Shown in pieces: positions 1-6,527 of a DNA stretch of 22,864 nt. Below the pieces are notes generated by a model that worked only from the letters and a program-made list of their open reading frames with translations, was not told where the DNA came from and did not search any database. Each line of letters starts with the position of its first letter. Within the stretch, counting starts at the first letter, position 1. Source of the DNA: Chloroflexota bacterium (GTDB lineage: Bacteria; Chloroflexota; Dehalococcoidia; UBA1151; TMED-70); contig PBHA01000008.1 of assembly GCA_002719425.1 (NCBI GenBank), forward strand, positions 13,735 through 36,598, in the 5' to 3' direction. The position numbers and the translations under genes are program-made.

Positions 1-51
1 GCTGGAGAAGGGAAACCTGCAGAAACTGCTATAGAAAAAAAATTATTTTGA
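1..51 (+). CDS. possible 3' end of a plus-strand gene (partial)
   Basis: Frame 1 is open from the window edge to a TGA at 49-51 and encodes a 16-residue hydrophilic tail ending AIEKKLF. The other two plus frames either stop early or read like noise. If real, this gene converges on the nucleotidyltransferase gene that ends at 101. The fragment is too short to identify and could be chance. Confidence 0.35.
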   Translation, partial: AGEGKPAETAIEKKLF

Positions 52-69
52 TCTCTAAAATACATAGGA

Positions 70-88
70 ATGATATCTTATATATCAT
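70..88. terminator. inverted repeat between convergent gene ends, possible weak bidirectional terminator
   Basis: A perfect 7-bp inverted repeat (ATGATAT, 5-base loop, ATATCAT) lies between a possible plus-strand gene end at 51 and the minus-strand stop at 101. The stem is pure A/T apart from one G-C pair and no clean T-run follows on either side. A terminator role is only suggested by its position. Confidence 0.25.
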
Positions 89-100
89 CTGTATTTTGTG

Positions 101-712
101 TCAATTATCCTGTCTTCTTTTTTCAGTAGATGATACGTCTTCTCTGAAATCTTTTTCTTCTATGAGGTCAAATAAATGCTTATATGTAAAACTTATATTT
201 TCCAATTTCAAATTATCAAATTTTTTACCAGTAACATCTACCCTTCCAGCAACGATGAATTTACATTTTTTATCTTCAATAACACTGAATAAATCATCGA
301 GTGATTCACCCTTATTAAGATATGATTCATCTAAAAGCCTTAGTGCCGTATCATAACCAATAACAAAGTATGAGCTTGGAAATAAGATAGCCTTTTCTAT
401 AAATTTACTACTTTTTGTTATTATTATTTTTTCATCTTTACTAAATTTTTTCAGCCTGCTTCTTAAGTCATCACCAGCTATTTCAGGTTTATCAACATTA
501 AATAAAGAAATTTCATAGTACTTATTTTTATCATAGTTTTTTGAGCAATAATCAAGTAATTTTCTGTGTCCATGATGAATTGGATTAAAGGAACCTGATA
601 ATATAGCTGCATTATCCACAACATGATCTAGAACTTTAAGGTTTGAATCAGTTATAAAATAATCTAATTCTCCATAGCTCAATAACTTAATCTGATCTAT
701 AAAATTTTTCAT
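101..712 (-). CDS. HIGH-motif nucleotidyltransferase, NMN/NaMN adenylyltransferase-like
   Basis: This 203-residue protein belongs to the nucleotidylyltransferase superfamily. The nucleotide-binding motif GSFNPIHHGHRKLL (about residues 40-53) is the (T/H)xGH signature with its preceding GxFxPxHxGH context, and the C-terminal SSTEKRR matches the ISSTxxR phosphate-binding motif of NadD/NadM-type adenylyltransferases. The likely reaction is transfer of AMP or CMP from the NTP to a phosphorylated substrate. NMN or NaMN is the usual one in relatives, but the substrate is not fixed by these motifs. The ATG at 712 has GGA four bases upstream and lies inside the end of the upstream CinA-like gene (26-base overlap), so the two are almost certainly translated together. 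In plants, homologous domains appear in one polypeptide in the order CinA-like then transferase, the same order as here. Confidence 0.8.
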   Translation of the reverse strand: MKNFIDQIKLLSYGELDYFITDSNLKVLDHVVDNAAILSGSFNPIHHGHRKLLDYCSKNYDKNKYYEISLFNVDKPEIAGDDLRSRLKKFSKDEKIIITKSSKFIEKAILFPSSYFVIGYDTALRLLDESYLNKGESLDDLFSVIEDKKCKFIVAGRVDVTGKKFDNLKLENISFTYKHLFDLIEEKDFREDVSSTEKRRQDN

Positions 713-1232
713 TTTCCAATAGGTTCAATGGAATAGTTTCATTTATGCCATGTACTTTAGCGATACAATTTATAATCTGTTTACTGATAATTATATCCTC
801 TGAAATTCTATCTCTTTTATACTTATCAAAATATAAAGAAAAATACGATAAAGAATCTTTCGTAGCAATCGCAATATGGGCCCTATCTTCTCCTTTACGA
901 TCTCTATTTGTACTTATAGCACCTGTACATCCTAGACCAAATAAGTAAATATCATGCTTTTTATCAGTAAGATTTATACTATTTTGGTAAGCAGTTTTTG
1001 CCATATTAATAGATTCTTCTTCACTAACGTGACTTGATAACTCTTTACCTAAGAACTCTTTGAGAGAATTCATAGAATAAGGCACATAAGAAGTTATTAT
1101 GGTATTTGATGTACCAGATATACTAAAAAGCCATGATAATGAGCTTATACCGCATCCTGTAATTACTAAAGACCCCTTAACCTTATCTATTGAGTGGATT
1201 TGATTTATTAGATTTTCAATTTCTTTATCCAT
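687..1232 (-). CDS. CinA C-terminal-like (PncC-fold) protein
   Basis: This 181-residue protein resembles the CinA C-terminal/NMN-amidohydrolase (PncC) domain: an N-terminal helix, a glycine-rich turn with ITGCGISSLSWLFSISG, then VPYS, a central GLGCTG, and a late basic segment (KYKRDR). Compared with the PncC motif ESCTGG, the position of the catalytic Ser appears to be Gly, while the Tyr of VPYS and a following Lys are kept. NMN deamidase activity is therefore doubtful and the domain may be a divergent or non-catalytic partner. It overlaps the downstream nucleotidyltransferase gene by 26 bases. No Shine-Dalgarno sequence precedes the ATG. A TATAAT lies only nine bases upstream, so the mRNA may be nearly leaderless. 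The nearest named relatives I can think of are the N-terminal halves of plant nucleotidylyltransferase-superfamily proteins. Confidence 0.7.
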   Translation of the reverse strand: MDKEIENLINQIHSIDKVKGSLVITGCGISSLSWLFSISGTSNTIITSYVPYSMNSLKEFLGKELSSHVSEEESINMAKTAYQNSINLTDKKHDIYLFGLGCTGAISTNRDRKGEDRAHIAIATKDSLSYFSLYFDKYKRDRISEDIIISKQIINCIAKVHGINETIPLNLLENEKFYRSD

Positions 1233-1266
1233 TTATGAAGTATTATAAGTTTGATGCTTCATAAAT
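1231..1266. promoter_or_regulatory. 10-bp inverted repeat enclosing a -10 box for the CinA-like gene
   Basis: ATTTATGAAG (1231-1240) and CTTCATAAAT (1257-1266) form a perfect 10-bp inverted repeat with a 16-base spacer. On the minus strand the spacer contains TATAAT (1247-1242), placed to start transcription within two or three bases of the ATG at 1232. One repeat arm runs into the start codon. This geometry fits an operator over the promoter, but no -35 match is evident. Confidence 0.5.
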
Positions 1267-1299
1267 AATAATATTGTATTTATCAAACGAAAACTTTAT

Positions 1300-1327
1300 T
1301 TTACAAACAATTAATCAACATTATAAG
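1300..1327 (+). promoter_or_regulatory. putative promoter for pgsA
   Basis: TTTACA (1300-1305), a 16-base spacer and TATAAG (1322-1327) give a plausible sigma-70-type promoter, with transcription starting near 1334 and a leader of about 43 bases. The surrounding A/T-richness makes chance matches common. Confidence 0.4.
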
Positions 1328-1376
1328 CTAAGATATAGATACCCAAAAAATTCATTAGAAAAAAAATATTGTTAGT

Positions 1377-1928
1377 ATGATAAAAAATCTCCCAAACTTT
1401 ATAACAATTTCTAGACTGTTTTTTGGTTTAGTTGTATCTATATTGATTTTTTTTAAATCTGATCCTATAGTAATTCTTTCTTCTGTGCTTTTTCTGATAG
1501 GTTCACTGAGTGATGCTTTAGATGGCGCATTTGCAAGAAGACAATCAAAAGAATCAACATTCGGTACTTTTTTAGATCCTATTGCAGATAAGATATTTGT
1601 TTTTCTAGTATTAATTTCATTAGTTTATAACAACGACTCTTTAAGTTTGTTTATAATAGCTACAGCAATAATAATGAGAGAAATAGTAGTTATGTCACTT
1701 AGAGAGTGGATATCCAAAATAGGAGAGAATGAAATATTAAAAGTTTCATCCTCGGGAAAAATTAAAACGATAATTCAAATGGCAGGAATAACGTTATTTA
1801 TTTCGACACCTGCAATCAATCTAAGCTATTTTTATGAGTTTACAATGATCATACTTACCTTAGGTACTCTTATGGGCCTTTACTCAGCATACGTATATAT
1901 TAAGAAATCATTTGTTTATATAAAATGA
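1377..1928 (+). CDS. pgsA: CDP-diacylglycerol-glycerol-3-phosphate 3-phosphatidyltransferase
   Basis: This is an integral membrane enzyme that joins CDP-diacylglycerol and glycerol-3-phosphate to make phosphatidylglycerophosphate, the committed step to phosphatidylglycerol. The CDP-alcohol phosphotransferase signature DxxDGxxARx8GxxxDxxxD is complete at about residues 46-68: SDALDGAFARR, eight residues to G, then FLDPIADK. The 183-residue length and several hydrophobic segments (around 15-45, 70-100, 130-175) fit the family, as does the N-terminal NLPNFITISR, typical of PgsA. It starts at the only suitable ATG after a divergent intergenic region. Its last four bases (ATGA) overlap the start of the following small gene, which implies translational coupling. 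The related PssA and cardiolipin synthase types are less likely because of the PgsA-like N-terminus. Confidence 0.92.
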   Translation: MIKNLPNFITISRLFFGLVVSILIFFKSDPIVILSSVLFLIGSLSDALDGAFARRQSKESTFGTFLDPIADKIFVFLVLISLVYNNDSLSLFIIATAIIMREIVVMSLREWISKIGENEILKVSSSGKIKTIIQMAGITLFISTPAINLSYFYEFTMIILTLGTLMGLYSAYVYIKKSFVYIK

Positions 1929-2395
1929 ACCAATTTACAGAATCTCACTTAAAAGGTTGGAAAAAAGATTATAAAGATCTTTTACAAGGAAAAAGATTCA
2001 GATTAGTTGATGAAAATATATGGATGCTAGGAAAAACTAAGGGAGTAATTTGTTTTTTTTCTGAAGGTGAAATAGTATACCTATGTTTGTCTAAATCTAT
2101 ATTCCAGACATTAAATGACATATCGGCAATAAAGAAAAATAATGAACTAATCAAATTAATATTGAGATATGATTTAGGTTTTTCTGAGAGTAGAATTTCT
2201 CAAAAAAAACTCTCACAAGCTACTGTTAATAAGATAAAAAAAATAATTAATTCTTTTGAATTTTCATTAATTAAGATAAATACAAACAATGCTGAAAAAG
2301 TTATAGATGCATTTATCTTAGTCTCAGATCCAATCTATAATGGGCACACTACAAAACTTAATAAAATTCTTGATGATTTACCTGAAAAAAAATAA
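1925..2395 (+). CDS. small hypothetical protein with degenerate GIY-YIG-like pattern
   Basis: This 156-residue soluble protein is not confidently recognised. The stretch KGVICFFSEGEIVYLCLSKS (residues about 39-58) resembles the opening strands of a GIY-YIG nuclease (GVYxx...xxxYVGxS), and AEKVIDAFILVSDPIYN near the C-terminus resembles its E...P.YN end. The first catalytic Tyr, the glycine after the second Tyr and the helix Arg are not evident, so nuclease activity is unlikely or strongly altered. The gene overlaps pgsA by ATGA and converges on ftsZ with only seven bases between stops. Function is unknown. Confidence 0.7.
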   Translation: MNQFTESHLKGWKKDYKDLLQGKRFRLVDENIWMLGKTKGVICFFSEGEIVYLCLSKSIFQTLNDISAIKKNNELIKLILRYDLGFSESRISQKKLSQATVNKIKKIINSFEFSLIKINTNNAEKVIDAFILVSDPIYNGHTTKLNKILDDLPEKK

Positions 2396-2402
2396 CTAAG
2401 AT

Positions 2403-3479
2403 TTACAGTGTTCCTGATCTAAGTCTTCTGAGAGCTCCAGGATGTTTTCTTAGAAAAGGTGGGACCTCAAGATCGTCGATGCTTAAACCTTCTTGTTTAA
2501 TATTTCTTTCAGCAAAGTCATCATCTATAAGCACAGGAAACCCAGTTGCAATAACAGTTATTTTTATTTTTCCATTAAGCTTAGGATTGGTAACACTACC
2601 AAAAATTATATTAGCTTCTGGATGAACCTTTGACTTGATTACTTCTGAGGCAGCAGTAACTTCATCTAAAGTGGTGTCTTGACCACCAGATACATTAAAA
2701 ATAACTCCTTTTGCGCCATCAATTGGTAATTCTAATAATGGCGATGAAACAGCTTTTTCTGCGGCATCAATTGCTCTACTTTCACCAGATGATTCTCCTA
2801 TTCCCATCCAAGCTGGACCAGCATTTTCCATAATAGTTTTCACATCAGCAAAATCTAAATTGATCTCTCCAGGTACTAATATAAGTTCAGCTATAGACTG
2901 AATTCCTACTTTTAATACATCATCTGCCAGTGCAAATGCATCTGTCATTGAAAGATTTTCTTCAGTTTGAAGTAATCTATCATTAGGTACAACTATCAGA
3001 GTATCAACATATTTTTTTAGATTTTCAATACCTTCTAATGCAGCGTCTAATCTTTGAGTTCCTTCAAACCCGAAAGGTTTAGTAACAACTCCTACTGTAA
3101 GAGCCCCTGAAGATTTAGCTATCTCAGCGATCACTGGGGCTGCTCCAGTTCCAGAACCTCCACCCATGCCAGCTGCAACAAATACCATATCAGCATCATT
3201 AAGATATTCTTTTATTTCACTTCTACTTTCTTCAGCGGATTGCTTTCCTCTTGAAGGATCTCCTCCAACGCCCATTCCCCTTGCAATTCTGTCTCCAATT
3301 CTTATTTTTTCAGGAATTAAGGAGTTTTCTAGGGCTTGGTTATCTGTATTAACTGCAACAAATTGAATTCCTGGAATAGTATCCCTGTACATTCTGTTAA
3401 TTGCATTTCCTCCACCTCCGCCAACACCAAAAACCTTAATCTTAGCAGTACCAAATCCAATTAGTCTTTCTTGAACCAT
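2403..3479 (-). CDS. ftsZ: cell division protein FtsZ
   Basis: FtsZ is the tubulin-like GTPase that polymerises into the cytokinetic ring at mid-cell. Visible features are the N-terminal GVGGGGGNAINRM, the tubulin signature GGGSGTG at residues 106-112, the RLD/TxxTPFGFEG-type region, and the catalytic T7 loop around residue 208 (NLDFADVKTIM). The 358-residue length is on the short side because the disordered linker is brief. The C-terminal peptide DLEVPPFLRKHPG is the partner-binding tail. The ATG at 3479 follows GAGGT by about six bases. The gene stands alone, with no ftsA, ftsQ or mur genes nearby. It converges on the plus-strand gene ending at 2395 and is divergent from the TPP-enzyme gene. 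Confidence 0.98.
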   Translation of the reverse strand: MVQERLIGFGTAKIKVFGVGGGGGNAINRMYRDTIPGIQFVAVNTDNQALENSLIPEKIRIGDRIARGMGVGGDPSRGKQSAEESRSEIKEYLNDADMVFVAAGMGGGSGTGAAPVIAEIAKSSGALTVGVVTKPFGFEGTQRLDAALEGIENLKKYVDTLIVVPNDRLLQTEENLSMTDAFALADDVLKVGIQSIAELILVPGEINLDFADVKTIMENAGPAWMGIGESSGESRAIDAAEKAVSSPLLELPIDGAKGVIFNVSGGQDTTLDEVTAASEVIKSKVHPEANIIFGSVTNPKLNGKIKITVIATGFPVLIDDDFAERNIKQEGLSIDDLEVPPFLRKHPGALRRLRSGTL

Positions 3480-3659
3480 TTTTTACCTCAAAGTTATTAA
3501 ATTAAATATAAAAAAAAATTTTCCGATATTTAAATTTAATTGAAAATAAACTTAAATGGCTTAGTAATTTATAACGAATTTTAATCAATTTATACTGTAT
3601 TAATTTATTAAATAAGGTTATTTTATATACAAACAGAAATTAATTTACGGAGATTATAA
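3480..3659. other. divergent intergenic region between ftsZ and the TPP-enzyme gene
   Basis: This is 180 bases of very A/T-rich sequence that must hold promoters in both directions. On the plus strand, TTTATA, 17 bases, TATACT is a weak candidate, and GGAGAT sits just before the ATG at 3660. An A-run of nine lies near 3512. I found no convincing operator or hairpin. Confidence 0.5.
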
Positions 3660-5333
3660 ATGAACGGTTATGACGCAGTTGTAGATATATTGAAAAAAGA
3701 AGGATTTGAATGGATAGCTTGTTTTCCTGCTAATCCTTTGATTGAAGCAGCTGGTAAAGGCGGATTGAGGCCTATAGTATTTAGGCAAGAACGTGGTGGG
3801 ATAATGGCTGCAGATGGGTATGCCAGAATGTTAGCCAAAGAGGGTAAAAGAGGTGTTTTTTGTTCTCAAGGTGGACCTGGGATAGAAAATTCTTTCGGAG
3901 GATTCGCTCAAGCTTGGGCTGAAGCGGTTCCAATTCTTTATCTTCCAGCAGGATCACCTGCAAATGTAGCAGAGGTAAAACCGAATTTTGATCCTCAAAC
4001 CAACTTTGCTCACATTACTAAATGGCATTCTTCAATAACAAAAAGCTCTGAAATATCTACCCAGATGAGAAGAGCTATGTCAGCATTAAAAAATGGTAGA
4101 CCTGGGCCAGTACTTCTTGAAATGAGAAGTGATGCTATGGCTGGAGAGGTTGATAACACTGATGATTATTCAAGTCCAGGTAGCAATTTGACATCTCCAA
4201 GTCTTTCAAATGTTAAGGATGCAGTTAAGGCTCTTGGAAATGCAAAAAATCCTGTGATTTGGGCAGGACAAGGGGTTCTATACGGTGCTGCAACTGAAGA
4301 GCTTAAAGAATTTGCAGAAATAATGCAAATTCCTGTTATTACTACGATGCCAGGAAAATCTGCATTTGATGAAAGACATCCATTATCATTAGGAGCAGCA
4401 AATAGAACTGCACCTAAAGCTGTATGGTCTTGGTTAAAAGATTCAGATGTACTAATTGGCATAGGAGCTAGTTTTTCAAAAACTACTTTTGGAATAGATA
4501 TTCCGGAAGGGAAATTTATTATCCATAATACAAATAATATTGAAGATATAGATAAAGAATATTCAACAGAAATTGGTCTTTTGGGAGATGTGAAATCTAC
4601 TCTTAAGATGCTTATTGATGAAGCAAAAGGGACTTATGGAGACTCAAGAACGAAAGATACAAAAACTATAGAATCAATTACTCAAGTAAAACAAGAATGG
4701 GAAGCAGATTGGGCTCCTCTATTAAATTCTAATGATGTACCTATTAATCCATATAGGTTGATTACTGAAATTAATAATGCAGTTGACCATGAAAACACTA
4801 TAATGACACATGATGCAGGTCATCCTAGAGATCAAATTATGCCTTTCTATCCAGCAACTGTTCCTAATAGTTATATCGGATGGGGTAAATCTACACATCT
4901 AGGTTATGGATTACCATTGGTTATTGGAGCTAAAATTGCTCATCCTAATAAATTTTGTGTAAATTTTATGGGTGACACAGCCTTCGGTTTATCAGGATTA
5001 GACTTAGAAACTTCAGTTAGATCTGGAAATCCAATTACGACTATTCTATTGAATAATAGTACTATGGGAGGTTATGACCATCATATGCCTATAGCTATGG
5101 AAAGATACGGAGCAGGTAACAATACTGGTTCCTATACTACTATCGCTGAAGGTCTTGGTGCTAAAGGAATATATGTTGAAAAACCAGACGAAATAGTTCC
5201 TGCTATAAAAGAAGCTCAAAAAACAAATAATGATGGAAATAGTGCACTTATTGAGGTAATCACTCAACAAGAAGGAAGATTTAGCAGATACTATAATGAC
5301 GAAAGTATTACTGGCGGAAAAATAGTAAAGTAG
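3660..5333 (+). CDS. thiamine diphosphate-dependent enzyme (acetolactate synthase-like family)
   Basis: This 557-residue enzyme has the three-domain layout of acetolactate synthase, benzoylformate decarboxylase and sulfoacetaldehyde acetyltransferase relatives. The PYR domain (about 1-170) has the activating Glu at residue 44 within FRQERGGIMAADGYARM. A central domain covers about 185-330. The PP domain (about 365-557) has the cofactor/Mg site starting GDTAFG at 438 and ending LLNNSTMGG. The canonical GDG is GDT here, a tolerated change. The reaction is cleavage or transfer at a 2-oxo-acid carbonyl; the substrate cannot be read from sequence. It is probably not the biosynthetic IlvB, since no ilvN follows and it is coupled to an enolase-superfamily gene one base downstream. 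GGAGAT precedes the ATG. Confidence 0.9.
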   Translation: MNGYDAVVDILKKEGFEWIACFPANPLIEAAGKGGLRPIVFRQERGGIMAADGYARMLAKEGKRGVFCSQGGPGIENSFGGFAQAWAEAVPILYLPAGSPANVAEVKPNFDPQTNFAHITKWHSSITKSSEISTQMRRAMSALKNGRPGPVLLEMRSDAMAGEVDNTDDYSSPGSNLTSPSLSNVKDAVKALGNAKNPVIWAGQGVLYGAATEELKEFAEIMQIPVITTMPGKSAFDERHPLSLGAANRTAPKAVWSWLKDSDVLIGIGASFSKTTFGIDIPEGKFIIHNTNNIEDIDKEYSTEIGLLGDVKSTLKMLIDEAKGTYGDSRTKDTKTIESITQVKQEWEADWAPLLNSNDVPINPYRLITEINNAVDHENTIMTHDAGHPRDQIMPFYPATVPNSYIGWGKSTHLGYGLPLVIGAKIAHPNKFCVNFMGDTAFGLSGLDLETSVRSGNPITTILLNNSTMGGYDHHMPIAMERYGAGNNTGSYTTIAEGLGAKGIYVEKPDEIVPAIKEAQKTNNDGNSALIEVITQQEGRFSRYYNDESITGGKIVK

Positions 5334-5334
5334 T

Positions 5335-6510
5335 ATGAAAACCACTGGATTTAGATTATTACAACTGGGTACTCCTTGGAGAAATCTTTCGTATATCATA
5401 GTGGAAACTGATGAAGGAATTACAGGTATAGGTGAAGCTAGGGTATTAGGAAAAACTCATACAGTTGCAGAGTATCTTAAAGATGTCGAGAGACATTTTA
5501 TTGGACACGATCCATTTGATATAGAATCTTTGTATCGTAGGTTCACATTACTAGATTTTGGTAAAGCAGGAGAGGTTGTTCATACTGGTTTAGCTATGGT
5601 AGAAATGGCTTTCTGGGACATTATTGGAAAAGCTACCAACCAACCAGTATATAAGTTACTTGGGGGAAAAGTCCAAGATAAAATACAAGCTTATGCTAAT
5701 GGATGGTACACCGTAGAAAGAAATCCAGATAGTTTCTCTCTTGCAGCATCTAAAGTTGTTGCAAGAGGATATAAGGCTTTAAAATTTGATCCATTTGGAA
5801 ATGGAGATTTAGAACTTTCAAGACCTGAACTTTTTAAGTCATTAGAAATCATTGAAGCTGTTGCTGATACTGTCACTGAAGATATGCAAATGATGATTGA
5901 AATGCATGGTAGATTTGCCGCTCATCAAGCTGTCGAAATTGCTAAAAAAATTGAAACATTAAGTATCGGATGGATAGAAGAACCTGTTAGACCAAGTGAT
6001 AATCCAAGCTTGGAAAAAGTAAGACTTCATACTTCCTTACCAATAGCTACTGGGGAGAGACTTTATGGAGCTTCAGAATTTAGAGAAATTTGGGATAGTA
6101 AATCAGTAGATATAATCCAACCCGACATAACACAATGTGGTGGAATTTTTGAGACAAAAAAAATTGCATCTACTGCAGAAATTTATTCAATTATGGTAGC
6201 ACCTCATAATGTTGGTGGAGTTATATCCACTTTAGCTGCAATTCATTTATGCTTTACGCTAAGAAATGTGAAGATTTTAGAGCATTTTAACGATTTTGCT
6301 GATCCATTTGTAAAAGAAGCAGCAGATTTCTATCCGGAAGTTAAAGATGGTTTTTTTAGTTTGCCAGAAAAACCAGGATGGGGAGTAGAATTAAATGAAG
6401 AATTCATACTAGCTCATCCTCCTGAAAAAAATGATGATGGTATTAATCTAGATCCAGGATTAAACATGTTTGAAAAAATGGACTGGGCAAAAAGAGGTCA
6501 ATCTGAGTAA
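5335..6510 (+). CDS. mandelate racemase/muconate lactonizing (enolase superfamily) dehydratase
   Basis: This 391-residue enolase-superfamily protein resembles sugar-acid (galactonate-type) dehydratases. The capping domain (about 1-130) precedes a TIM barrel with KALKFDPFG, metal ligands E189 (in EMHGR), E215/E216 (IEEPV) and E241 (TGERLYG), and the D264/H291 dyad (QPDIT, APHNVGG) that marks the MR subgroup. H191, two residues after E189, matches the second acid/base His of D-galactonate dehydratase, so proton abstraction followed by beta-elimination of water from an acid sugar is the favoured reaction. Its ATG follows the TPP-enzyme stop by one base, so the two are translationally coupled. 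Racemase activity on a related acid remains possible. Confidence 0.9.
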   Translation: MKTTGFRLLQLGTPWRNLSYIIVETDEGITGIGEARVLGKTHTVAEYLKDVERHFIGHDPFDIESLYRRFTLLDFGKAGEVVHTGLAMVEMAFWDIIGKATNQPVYKLLGGKVQDKIQAYANGWYTVERNPDSFSLAASKVVARGYKALKFDPFGNGDLELSRPELFKSLEIIEAVADTVTEDMQMMIEMHGRFAAHQAVEIAKKIETLSIGWIEEPVRPSDNPSLEKVRLHTSLPIATGERLYGASEFREIWDSKSVDIIQPDITQCGGIFETKKIASTAEIYSIMVAPHNVGGVISTLAAIHLCFTLRNVKILEHFNDFADPFVKEAADFYPEVKDGFFSLPEKPGWGVELNEEFILAHPPEKNDDGINLDPGLNMFEKMDWAKRGQSE

Positions 6511-6527
6511 ATAGGATTAACTAAATT

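Noticed and set aside
48..356. Plus-strand open frame of 102 codons
   Set aside because: It lies opposite the nucleotidyltransferase gene, has no homology-like motifs and is a shadow of that gene.
4166..4462. Minus-strand open frame of 98 codons inside the TPP-enzyme gene
   Set aside because: The sense strand encodes a full, conserved enzyme; the opposite frame shows no domain pattern or ribosome site.
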